Origin: Achromobacter sp. B7
GTDB taxonomy: Bacteria > Pseudomonadota > Gammaproteobacteria > Burkholderiales > Burkholderiaceae_B
Length of the DNA: 64,000 nucleotides
Direction: 5' to 3'
NCBI RefSeq assembly: GCF_003600685.1
Contig: NZ_CP032084.1
Coordinates: forward strand, 1,674,001-1,738,000
How positions within the stretch are numbered: the first letter of the stretch is position 1; each line of letters opens with the position of its first letter. The notes under the pieces are model-generated. The model did not search any database and was not told the DNA's origin. It was given only the letters and a program-made list of their open reading frames with translations. This document shows positions 39,211 to 46,915 of this stretch, one piece after another. The position numbers were made by a program, and so were the translations under genes.

Positions 39211-39669
39211 ATGCAAAAGTTGTCCACGCTAGTCGCGTTGGCCTGTATGACCGTGGCGCCGTTGCTCGCGACGACCGCCTCGGCACAGTTCGCCAAGCCC
39301 GAAGACGCGGTCAAGTACCGCCAATCGGCGTTGACGCTGATGGCCTCGCACTTTGGTCGCATGACGCCGGTGGTCAAGGGTCAGGCGCCTTACGACGCCG
39401 CGCAGATCAAGGCCAACGTCGAAGTGCTCAAGACCTTGTCGGCGTTGCCGTGGACGGCTTTCGGGCCGGGAACGGAAGGCGGTGATGCTCGCCCCGAAAT
39501 CTGGAGCGACGCTGCCGGCTTCAAGCAAAAGCAACAAGCCTTCCAGGACAATATCGTCAAGTTATCGGCAGCTGCTGATTCCGGCGACCTGGACAAGCTG
39601 CGTGCGGCCTTCGGCGATGTGGGCGCCAGCTGCAAGGCTTGCCACGACTCGTACCGCAAGAAGAAGTAA
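39211..39669 (+). CDS. Cytochrome c' (class II c-type cytochrome)
   Basis: 152 residues with a signal peptide (cleavage near TASA-QF, residue 25) and a C-terminal heme site CKACHDSYRKKK (C141, C144, H145). This placement of the heme motif at the end defines four-helix-bundle cytochromes c', periplasmic proteins that bind NO and help resist nitrosative stress. GGGAG lies seven bases before the ATG. It faces a cytochrome b561 gene across a terminator, so they are not co-transcribed but may share electron flow. Confidence 0.93.
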   Translation: MQKLSTLVALACMTVAPLLATTASAQFAKPEDAVKYRQSALTLMASHFGRMTPVVKGQAPYDAAQIKANVEVLKTLSALPWTAFGPGTEGGDARPEIWSDAAGFKQKQQAFQDNIVKLSAAADSGDLDKLRAAFGDVGASCKACHDSYRKKK

Positions 39670-39707
39670 GGCGCTGCCGTCTGGCGACGGCATCGATACT
39701 TTCCAAG

Positions 39708-39746
39708 CAAAAAGCCCTTCGATGCATCGAGGGGCTTTTTGTTTTT
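39708..39746 (+). terminator. Bidirectional intrinsic terminator
   Basis: AAAAAGCCCTTCGATG / CATCGAGGGGCTTTTT stem with a short loop and T-rich tail, between the cytochrome c' and b561 genes. Confidence 0.87.
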
Positions 39747-39773
39747 CCGGGCGCTGCGTTCGTGCGTGGCGGA

Positions 39774-40466
39774 TTACGAAAACGACATGTCGGCCATGAT
39801 TTCCAGTGACCGTATCCACAGCACCAGGCCCGTCACGCAGGCGCCCAGCAGCAGTGCGCGCAACCACACGGCGAAACCGTCCTGTGCGGGCGGCGTCCCG
39901 GCGGGCAGGTCCTTGGCGTCGACATCGCCCGTGATGATGGATCGCACCAGGCGCTTGCGGCGCACCAGCGCGTACCAGGCAACCGCCACCAGGTGCAGCG
40001 CGATCAGGCCGATGATTACCCACTCGTTCAGCTTGTGCCACGACGTCAGGGTGCTGGCGGTGTCGGCGCTGACGTAACCGAACAAAGGCCCTTGCATCAT
40101 GATGTCGTCGGTGGTGAACAAGCCGCTGACGGCTTGAAAGCCGATGACCAGCAGCAGCGCCAGTACCGACAGGGCGCCCAGCGGATTATGTCCGGCGGGC
40201 GCGGCGGCGCCCTTGAGGTATTTGGCCACCGCGCCGGGGCCGCGCACGAACGTGGCAAAGCGCGCGTAGCGCGGGCCGACGATGCCCCATAACAGGCGGA
40301 AGATAATCAGGCCCAGCGCCGTACAGCCAAAGCGCACGTGCCAGTCCATATACAGGCCGCCCAGCTTGACGCTGACGAACGCGCCGACAATACAGACGAC
40401 TAGCGCCCAGTGAAAGAGGCGGGTGGGAAGGTCCCAGATCCGTACCGCGAGTCGATTGTTCTGCAT
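39774..40466 (-). CDS. Cytochrome b561 family membrane protein
   Basis: 230 residues, five to six hydrophobic helices. Candidate heme histidines are in LPTRLFHWALVV, MDWHVRFG, TLTSWHKLNEW and GLIALHLVAVAWYAL, the Ni-Fe hydrogenase b-type/b561 pattern. It transfers electrons between quinol and a periplasmic partner; pairing with cytochrome c' is commonly annotated as an electron-supply couple, but direct evidence is lacking here. The C-terminus has one further helix after a basic cytoplasmic loop (RRKRLVRS). Confidence 0.9.
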   Translation of the reverse strand: MQNNRLAVRIWDLPTRLFHWALVVCIVGAFVSVKLGGLYMDWHVRFGCTALGLIIFRLLWGIVGPRYARFATFVRGPGAVAKYLKGAAAPAGHNPLGALSVLALLLVIGFQAVSGLFTTDDIMMQGPLFGYVSADTASTLTSWHKLNEWVIIGLIALHLVAVAWYALVRRKRLVRSIITGDVDAKDLPAGTPPAQDGFAVWLRALLLGACVTGLVLWIRSLEIMADMSFS

Positions 40467-40577
40467 GGTAAGCGTGCCAGGGCTGCGTTGCGAGCGACTT
40501 TATCACGCAACAATGAAATCGCCGCGCACCAGGCGCGGCGAAGCTGTCAGCGATATCGGCGCGTGGCGCCGATGGGT

Positions 40578-40859
40578 TCAATACGAAGCGTTGCGCACCG
40601 ATTCGATGCGATGCACGTGTTCGTGGCGGAAACGGATCCGCTGGCCAGGGGCCTTCTGCGTGGTATTGCCGCAAGCCACGACTTCCGTCGTGTAAGTCGT
40701 CGTGCCGTTGATCGGCGCGTTGAAGATGACGGTTGCGCGAATGGCCGGGCCATTGGCCGGTTGCAGATGAACGATGTCGCCGATATGGATCGGGGTGTTG
40801 TCCAGCGTCGTGTGAGCCGGGCGGCGGATCAGGTCCGAGGTAGTGAAACGAGTATTCAT
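40578..40859 (-). CDS. Hypothetical protein, 93 residues
   Basis: I do not recognise this protein. It has no signal peptide or membrane helix, is rich in Thr and has a central beta-type pattern (IHIGDIVHLQPANGPAIRATVIF) resembling small SH3-like barrels, followed by RIRFRHEHVHRIE. The ATG at 40859 has AAGAGA-type purines upstream. It stands alone between the b561 gene and a 722-base gene-free region. A real gene is likely, since the frame uses the expected codon pattern, but the function is open. Confidence 0.6.
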   Translation of the reverse strand: MNTRFTTSDLIRRPAHTTLDNTPIHIGDIVHLQPANGPAIRATVIFNAPINGTTTYTTEVVACGNTTQKAPGQRIRFRHEHVHRIESVRNASY

Positions 40860-41581
40860 GGTGTGTGTTCTCTTAGGTTCTAGTTATTAGAAAAGCTGCG
40901 TCTGGCGCATGCTGCGAAGGGCGGACGTACCAAAAGCGCCTCGCGTCCTCGCGGTTGCCTTGTCACCGGGTTTTGTTTTGACAGGGCAGGCATGACACTA
41001 ACGCATAAGTGTTGCCGTCAGTTTGCGCATTCTCATGTTTTTTGCGTGCGCGCGTAACGGGGTACTGCGGGGGTGCTGCGGCCCAATGCCATCGGTCAGT
41101 CCTGGACGACATTGGTTCGAGCCAGAGGGCTGCCATGTCGGTGCATGCGCCTGCGGGCTCAAGGGATCGCACAGAGCGGGTTGACTCTGGCGGGTGCTGT
41201 GCGACCTGGAATGTGATGGGTAATCACGATCCTGGTTGCAACGTGTCTTGTTGCTTCTTTCCAAGCCGGACTGGCGGATTGGTGAAGATGTGGCGGGGTA
41301 GTGCCATGTATCCGGACGGATGCTGGCGATTTGCGCGTTTTTTCTCGTGATTGGTTTTGGGAAACCTGGAGTTCTTGCAAATCAGACTGCAATGCCGGGA
41401 GGCTGGGTAGCGCGCGGTTTTCGCGGCGGGTACCCGGGTTCAAGCCCCTGGTCTAATGTTTTCGGCCAATTTATTCTGGGAAATATGGGGCGCGAAAATG
41501 CATTAGTCGTCGATATTATCGCGACTTTTATTGCCGTGCAAGTGTTTTTTAAGGGGGCCAGGCCAGGCCCCCGGGGCGGGC
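40860..41581. other. 722-base region without a supported gene
   Basis: Frames on both strands (for example 41009-41350 plus, 40998-41264 minus) lack ribosome sites and family features. Seen here: a consensus TTGACA at 40978 without a matching -10; an 8-bp inverted repeat TCGCACAG/CTGTGCGA (41167-41174, 41197-41204); an AT-richer tract at 41330-41550; and a GGGGGCC/GGCCCCC hairpin at 41553-41572 just past the stop of the next minus-strand gene. Composition in the second half differs from flanking genes. Confidence 0.6.
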
Positions 41582-41941
41582 TCAGTGCTCGGCCTGTCGG
41601 GCCCGGCGCTGGGCCTCGATGATCAGCTCTTCAAGGCGGGGAGACATGCGCAACGCCACTTGCGCGCCCATCGATCCGTCGGGCTGGCGCTCGGTTTCAA
41701 GGGCCAGAACGATGCTTTCGTCGTTGAACGCCTCGGGCGCCGCGTCAAGGTCTGCATAGCGCAGGACCAGCGCGTCCACGGCCTTTTGGGCGGCCGCCAG
41801 GGCGTCTTCCGACAACTGGCCCTGCCCAAGGTACTGATTCACCACGCGAGCCAGGTCGTTCATGAAATACAGCAGCGCGGCCGCACCGCGGCAGTCGGGC
41901 AGGGTGAATCCCCAAGGGGCGGAAGAGGCGGGTTGAGTCAT
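41582..41941 (-). CDS. Hypothetical protein, 119 residues
   Basis: A mostly helical acidic protein without signal peptide or membrane segment. It begins MTQPASSAPWGFTLPDC, has AALLYFMNDLARVVNQYLGQ and ends RLEELIIEAQRRARQAEH. No family recognised. ATG 41941 was chosen; GTG 41956 would add five residues. It is divergent from the GNAT gene at 42108. Codon use matches neighbours, so it is probably real. Confidence 0.7.
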   Translation of the reverse strand: MTQPASSAPWGFTLPDCRGAAALLYFMNDLARVVNQYLGQGQLSEDALAAAQKAVDALVLRYADLDAAPEAFNDESIVLALETERQPDGSMGAQVALRMSPRLEELIIEAQRRARQAEH

Positions 41942-42035
41942 GAAGTGCGGTACCACGTAACGAAGGCCGGCTGGCCGGGATTTCGCATTTTACGGCCCCT
42001 TCAAGGCGGCTTCCCTCGGAAGCATCACCCGGCGC

Positions 42036-42051
42036 GCCCCGCCGGGGCGGG
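42036..42051. repeat. GCCCCGCCGGGGCGGG element
   Basis: The same 16-mer occurs at 33847-33862. It can fold back as CCCC/GGGG or CCCGCC/GGCGGG. Here it lies in the gap between the divergent genes at 41941 and 42108. Confidence 0.5.
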
Positions 42052-42107
42052 TTCCCTTCGGTGCCTCTCTTCTCGTGCATCCCTTTGATGCATACTTCCG
42101 GGCCATC

Positions 42108-42629
42108 ATGATTCGACTTGCCCATTCTTGCGACCTGACCCGCCTGGCCGACATCGAACGCTCCGCCGCCCAACGCTTTCTTGGCACGGACATGGCGTGG
42201 GCCGCCGACGGCGACACCTTGCCGTTGGACACGTTGCGTCAGGCCCTGGCCGCTGGCCTGCTGTGGGTTGCCGTGGACGGCGAGCGGCTGTGTGGTTTTG
42301 CGCTGGCCATGCCGCTTGATGGCGACCTCTACCTGGCTGAAATGTCCGTGGCCATGCCCGAGCAGGGGCGCGGTCTTGGGCGCGCATTGATGCGGGCGGT
42401 GCTGGATCACGCTCGGCAGGCGGACCGCTACCGCGCCGTCGTGCTGACCACCGACCTGCATCTGCCCTGGAATGCGCCGTTTTATCGACGGCTGGGCTTT
42501 GACGTAGTGGCGCCGTCGTATTCGTCCGGCTTGCAGGCGCGCTTGCAAGCAGAAGCCGCTGCGGGCTTTGACCCCGCGCGCCGCTGTGCGATGGCTTATC
42601 CCTTGGCGCAACGGCCCGTCCAGCGGTGA
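42108..42629 (+). CDS. GNAT family N-acetyltransferase
   Basis: 173 residues with the GNAT core: an N-terminal helix pair (DLTRLADIERSAAQRF), strands to YLAEMSVAMPEQGRGLGRALM, which carries the acetyl-CoA Q/RxxGxG/A motif as QGRGLG, and NAPFYRRLGFDVV near the end. It acetylates an unidentified amine or protein with acetyl-CoA. Start ATG 42108 fits the domain; GTG 42075 is less likely. Stand-alone gene. Confidence 0.88.
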   Translation: MIRLAHSCDLTRLADIERSAAQRFLGTDMAWAADGDTLPLDTLRQALAAGLLWVAVDGERLCGFALAMPLDGDLYLAEMSVAMPEQGRGLGRALMRAVLDHARQADRYRAVVLTTDLHLPWNAPFYRRLGFDVVAPSYSSGLQARLQAEAAAGFDPARRCAMAYPLAQRPVQR

Positions 42630-42809
42630 GCCACGGCGTCCGTTTGCCGGCCCCTGTGTCAACTCGCTTCGATCGCAACAAATTCCACCCGTGGGCGGCG
42701 CGCGGCAAGGGCTTCAGGATAATCTGGCCTCATGCGTCGGCTTCCGTTTCGAAGGCGGCGCGGTTTTGATCGGTCTATACATCAACCCGCTATGGCGAGG
42801 AGGACACGC

Positions 42810-43514
42810 ATGTCACTGTGGCGAGCCGGCCTGATGGTTCTGGCAACGGCGTCGCTGTTGTTCGCAACGGCGTGCGTCAACAAAGAGCCCCAGGAGCGCG
42901 CGGCGTTCATCCAGCTGCTGCAAGCGCGGGTCAATAACGATGCGCTGCTGCCCCTGCCCGCCCTGAGCAAGGCGGAAAAGGAAGCGGTGGGCGATTACGC
43001 CGACGCCTACGAAGTCATCACCGACTTCCAGCAGAAAATGGCCAAGTCGGCCCAGGACATGCACGCAGTGCTTGAGTTGGAAACGATCCGATCCGTCGGT
43101 GAAATCGTCCAGCGTCAAAGCGGTTTCGAGGCCGCGCGCAAGACGCTTGCCGACAGCGCCGGCCGGCTTGAGGACGCCCGCGCGAAGGCGGACAGCGCAC
43201 GCGCCAAATTGGAATTGCCGGCGGATCTGGCGCCGGTGTATGACGGCGTGTATGACGAGGCCGTGACCGGGCCCGCCACCGAGCTCATGCGGTCGGCTTC
43301 CAAAATGGATTCGGTGGCGCGCGATGCGCTGGGCGTTGGGGCCTTTGTGGCCGCCAATGCCGCCGATATACAGCTGGTGGACGACCAGGCGCGCGTGGCG
43401 ACGCCCACTCTGCAACAGGAACTGAACCTGCGCCTGCAAGGCCTGAACGCACAGTCGGACGCCTTGACCCAGGCTCGCCGGACGATCCTGTTGGCCGCGC
43501 GGCGCGGCGAGTGA
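42810..43514 (+). CDS. DUF3053-like lipoprotein
   Basis: 234 residues. The signal peptide (LWRAGLMVLATASLLFATAC) ends in a lipobox-like ATAC with Cys22. The mature part starts NKEPQERAAFIQLLQARV and is nearly all amphipathic helix with coiled-coil character, as in the DUF3053/YiaF family of enterobacteria. ATG 42810 has GAGGAGGACACGC upstream, which decides the start. Envelope-located; function unknown. About 65 bases before the AI-2E family permease gene, so possibly co-transcribed. Confidence 0.82.
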   Translation: MSLWRAGLMVLATASLLFATACVNKEPQERAAFIQLLQARVNNDALLPLPALSKAEKEAVGDYADAYEVITDFQQKMAKSAQDMHAVLELETIRSVGEIVQRQSGFEAARKTLADSAGRLEDARAKADSARAKLELPADLAPVYDGVYDEAVTGPATELMRSASKMDSVARDALGVGAFVAANAADIQLVDDQARVATPTLQQELNLRLQGLNAQSDALTQARRTILLAARRGE

Positions 43515-43581
43515 CAGGGCGCCGGTGCATGGGCTTTGTACAATGCCGGTCTCGCGGCGATCGCCGTGCCTGGAATGGAAC

Positions 43582-44673
43582 ATGAGCCAATCACCCAGCT
43601 TGCACTACAGAACCTTTCTGCTCCTGCTCGTGGTGGTCTCCATCGCGTTCGGCTGGCTGTTGTGGCCTTTCTACGGCGCCGTTTTCTGGGGTGCCATTCT
43701 TGCCATCATCTTTGGACCCTTGCAGCGCCGTCTGGTCAAGCGCATGGGCGGGCGGCGCAATCTGTCCGCGCTGATCACATTGCTGGGCGTGTTGCTGTTG
43801 GTCATTCTGCCGTTGGTGGCGATTACCGGGTCCCTGGTTCGCGAAGGCGCCAACCTGTACCAGAGCATCAAGTCCGGCGAACTGAATTTCGGCGCCTATT
43901 TCCAGCAAGCCATGGCGGCGTTGCCGCCTTCCGTGCATGACGTGCTGGCGCGCTTCGATCTGGCCGATATTCCCAGCTTGCAAGAAAAACTCAGCGCCGG
44001 CGCGATGCAGGCCAGCCAGTTCCTTGCGACCCAGGCGCTGAGCATCGGGCAGGACACGTTCCAGTTCGTCATCAGCTTCGGCATCATGCTGTACCTGCTG
44101 TTCTTCCTGCTGCGTGACGGGCCAGAGCTGTCGGCGCGCATCAAGCGCGCCATGCCGCTTAGCGACGCGCACAAGCAACATCTGTTCCGCAAGTTCACGA
44201 CCGTGGTGCGCGCCACCGTCAAGGGCAACATCGCGGTGGCGGCCGCGCAGGGCGCGCTGGGCGGCATTATCTTTTCGATTCTGTCGATCCAGGGCGCGCT
44301 GCTGTGGGGCGTGATCATGGGGTTTTTGTCGCTGCTGCCGGCCATCGGGGCAGGCCTGATCTGGGCGCCCGTCGCGATCTACTTCCTGCTGACCGGCGCC
44401 GTGGTCAAGGGCGCGGTGCTGATCGCATTCGGGGTGCTGGTCATCGGCATGGTCGACAACGTGCTGCGACCCATCCTGGTGGGCAAGGACACGAAGATGC
44501 CCGACTACGTGGTGCTGATTTCCACGTTGGGCGGCATGGCCCTGTTCGGGCTGAATGGCTTTGTGATCGGGCCGCTGATCGCCGCGCTGTTCATGGCGTG
44601 CTGGGACCTTTTTTCGCCCACCGACAACACGCTTGAGCAGCAAGACAAGCTGCCGGTGGCGCCGCCGAAATAA
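43582..44673 (+). CDS. AI-2E family (PerM/TqsA-like) membrane protein
   Basis: 363 residues, seven to eight predicted helices in the family layout: paired N-terminal helices (FLLLLVVVSIAFGWLLWP; AVFWGAILAIIFGPLQRRL), a long periplasmic helical segment, and the C-terminal LLPAIGAGLIWAPVAIYFL and VDNVLRPILVGKDTKMPDY signature. Members include TqsA, linked to autoinducer-2 export, and Na+/H+ antiporters, so the substrate is unsettled. ATG 43582 follows TGGAAC, a modest ribosome site. Confidence 0.9.
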   Translation: MSQSPSLHYRTFLLLLVVVSIAFGWLLWPFYGAVFWGAILAIIFGPLQRRLVKRMGGRRNLSALITLLGVLLLVILPLVAITGSLVREGANLYQSIKSGELNFGAYFQQAMAALPPSVHDVLARFDLADIPSLQEKLSAGAMQASQFLATQALSIGQDTFQFVISFGIMLYLLFFLLRDGPELSARIKRAMPLSDAHKQHLFRKFTTVVRATVKGNIAVAAAQGALGGIIFSILSIQGALLWGVIMGFLSLLPAIGAGLIWAPVAIYFLLTGAVVKGAVLIAFGVLVIGMVDNVLRPILVGKDTKMPDYVVLISTLGGMALFGLNGFVIGPLIAALFMACWDLFSPTDNTLEQQDKLPVAPPK

Positions 44674-44717
44674 CGATTCGGCGCTGGCCGACTAGCGCCT
44701 GGCGGCTGGCCATTGCA

Positions 44718-46655
44718 TCAACGCAGACGTAGCAACTGGTCGCCAATGAGCAGGTCGCGATCGGCTCGGGGGCGGGTGCGCACCAGCCCCTGCTTTAACG
44801 CCTGCGCCACATCGTCCACGCCGGTGACGTCTTCCATGGGCTGTTCAAAGCTGGCGGCGTGCAGGTCGCCTAGATAACGCCATTGGTCGGCCGCATCCAG
44901 CGTAAACGCGCTGAAGCGGTCCGGCCCCGGGTAGTCTGTGTCGGATTGCGGCGCCACGTACAAAACCAGTTCGTCCGCGCCGTCACCCGTCAGGTCGGCG
45001 AAGATGACACGGCAGCGCGACACAGGCGGTGCCTCGGCAGTAGACGCAGCGGCGCCCGACGCATCGGCGCCCGACGCTTCGGCGCCCGACGCAGCGGCGG
45101 CCGAGGCTTCGGCACGGGCCTGGGCCTGCGCCTGGGCACCAGGCACGCACGCGCGTGCCAACGCGGGATGTTCGCGTCGCAGAGTGCGCCACCACGCCAC
45201 CGGGACGTCGCGCCCGGCCGGTGTCACGGCCAGCGTTACAGCAAGGTCGGGGGCTTGATCCCGCGCGGGATCCAAGGGCGCGTCCCAGCGGAAATATCCG
45301 CCTTGCAGCGTCTCTTTGGCGGCTTCGGCAATACGAGGGTCGCGCGCATTGGCAGCGCCGTCCGCCAGCCGGCGCAAGGCATCGTGCCCCCACACGCCGT
45401 AGTCTCTGCCCATGGCATGAAAGCTGAAATCCTCCGGATCCTTGCGCCCGTCCACCAGCCGCTGAAACTGGCTTTCGGCGCTCAGGCGCAGCGGGTTGGC
45501 CAGCGGCGTGGCAAGCGCCAGCAGCAGCGCCACCGTGGCCAATGCCGCGACCAGATTGGTGGCTGCAAGCGCCGCATGATGGTGTTTGCCACGTATCGCC
45601 GCCCACGCATACCCGACCCCGTACAGCACCAGGATCGCAGCGGCACCCACGCCCCAGGCGCGCAGCACCGTCCAGCCGTATTGCTCGACGCGAATTACCG
45701 CGCCGGTCAGGGCGACGGCCGCCAACGGCAACAGACACACCATCGCCCAGCGCAACAGCCGGCGCAGCCGAGGCCCAAACGGGTCTGCTTGCGGACCGTC
45801 TTGCCAGGCCGCGTTGATCAGCTTGATCCAGACCAGTAAAAAGGCGATCAGCGCGCCGGCGGATAATTGCACGGCCTGAAGCCCCAGCGCCAGCCTTGCC
45901 GCCAGCGCAACGGTAAAGGCCAGGCCCACTACCGTCACCAGCGGCAGCAGCCACGCATTGAGCGTCAGCCAGGCGCGTTGCAGGATGTTCGTCAGCGCCG
46001 GCCGGCGGCGCAGGCCGACCAGGCAGGCGGCCAGGACCATCGGCCACACGGCAAAGCGGAACGTCGCGTCCTCGACCAGACTGCGCACGATGCGGATTCC
46101 GATCATGTCGAACATCGCCCCGGCCGCCGCCATCAGCATGAAAACGCAAAGCGCCAGGCCAAGGCTCAAGCCCAGGTGGACCGTGTTGCGCCATGCAGCG
46201 CGGAAAATGGCGGGGTAGTTCCAGCGAGGCCTGTGAACGTCCAGCGCCTGCACCAAGGCCAGCAGCACAAAGCCGACCATGCCCGCCAACAACAGCGCCA
46301 TTGCCGTCTCGCCACGGCCCGCCCAGCCGCCTCGTTCATCAGGCATGGATCCAAAGGCAGCGGTCATGCCGTAAGCAGTGACCAGCGGCAGCAACACGCC
46401 GAAGATGCCCAGCGCCGTCAGCCACCGTCGACGGCTTTTCATTCCCGACAGCAACGCTGCGGCAAGCGGCATCAGCGCCAGCCATTGCAGCAGGAAATAC
46501 AAGGCGAAGGGGTGGCCCCAGGGCCAGGCCCGATGGGCCATTAACTGCTGCATGCCCGCGCCCAGCAGCGCGGCGATGGCGCCATGGATCAGCACGGTAA
46601 TATCCGCCGCGTCCAGGCGGGCGCCGACGGTCTTTTTCAGGGACGGATTGTTCAT
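44718..46655 (-). CDS. DUF4153 domain integral membrane protein
   Basis: 645 residues: roughly twelve membrane helices in the first two thirds (DUF4153), then a soluble C-terminal part containing an FADLTGDGADELVLYVAP segment that resembles a Ca-binding/FG-GAP-like repeat. Between them is an Ala/Ser/Gly repeat (ASGAEASGADASGAAAS) from 15-bp DNA repeats. ATG 46655 precedes the first helix. Its role is unknown. It is convergent with the AI-2E gene and divergent from the diguanylate cyclase. Confidence 0.82.
   Translation of the reverse strand: MNNPSLKKTVGARLDAADITVLIHGAIAALLGAGMQQLMAHRAWPWGHPFALYFLLQWLALMPLAAALLSGMKSRRRWLTALGIFGVLLPLVTAYGMTAAFGSMPDERGGWAGRGETAMALLLAGMVGFVLLALVQALDVHRPRWNYPAIFRAAWRNTVHLGLSLGLALCVFMLMAAAGAMFDMIGIRIVRSLVEDATFRFAVWPMVLAACLVGLRRRPALTNILQRAWLTLNAWLLPLVTVVGLAFTVALAARLALGLQAVQLSAGALIAFLLVWIKLINAAWQDGPQADPFGPRLRRLLRWAMVCLLPLAAVALTGAVIRVEQYGWTVLRAWGVGAAAILVLYGVGYAWAAIRGKHHHAALAATNLVAALATVALLLALATPLANPLRLSAESQFQRLVDGRKDPEDFSFHAMGRDYGVWGHDALRRLADGAANARDPRIAEAAKETLQGGYFRWDAPLDPARDQAPDLAVTLAVTPAGRDVPVAWWRTLRREHPALARACVPGAQAQAQARAEASAAAASGAEASGADASGAAASTAEAPPVSRCRVIFADLTGDGADELVLYVAPQSDTDYPGPDRFSAFTLDAADQWRYLGDLHAASFEQPMEDVTGVDDVAQALKQGLVRTRPRADRDLLIGDQLLRLR
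45041..45115. repeat. 15-bp tandem repeat inside the DUF4153 gene
   Basis: About four to five copies of TCGGCGCCCGACGC(A/T) and variants. The unit is a multiple of three, so copy-number changes would keep the frame and only lengthen or shorten an Ala/Ser/Gly linker. Confidence 0.75.
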
Positions 46656-46915
46656 GGCGGCGATAGTAGCAACAGCTTGGCTGTCGCGCCCGGACAAGAC
46701 GCGTTTCGCCCCCATCAAATCGTCGCGGGCGCGGATTTTTCGGAGTAAATTGGGGACGCGATGTGGCGCGCCAAAGGCGTGATAACGCCCCGAAAAGGCG
46801 TCTGTGCGCGGAGTGTGCGGTTGCGGCTTCTGCAATAATTTCTGAATTTCATCCTGACCGGACGGCGATCCGTACAGGACGTATCGGGAGGCGCATGGTT
46901 CCAAGGGGGAAGACG

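Noticed and set aside
40978..41009. Consensus TTGACA followed by CATAAG
   Set aside because: The spacer is 20 bases and no gene follows; not called as a promoter.
41009..41350. 113-codon plus-strand frame
   Set aside because: Cys/Gly/Arg-rich with no ribosome site and no family; overlaps an equally poor minus-strand frame.
41435..41460. tRNA T-arm-like sequence CGGGTTCAAGCCCCTGG
   Set aside because: It resembles a TpsiC arm but has a mismatch, no matching acceptor, anticodon or CCA nearby. Possibly chance or a very old remnant; not called as tRNA.
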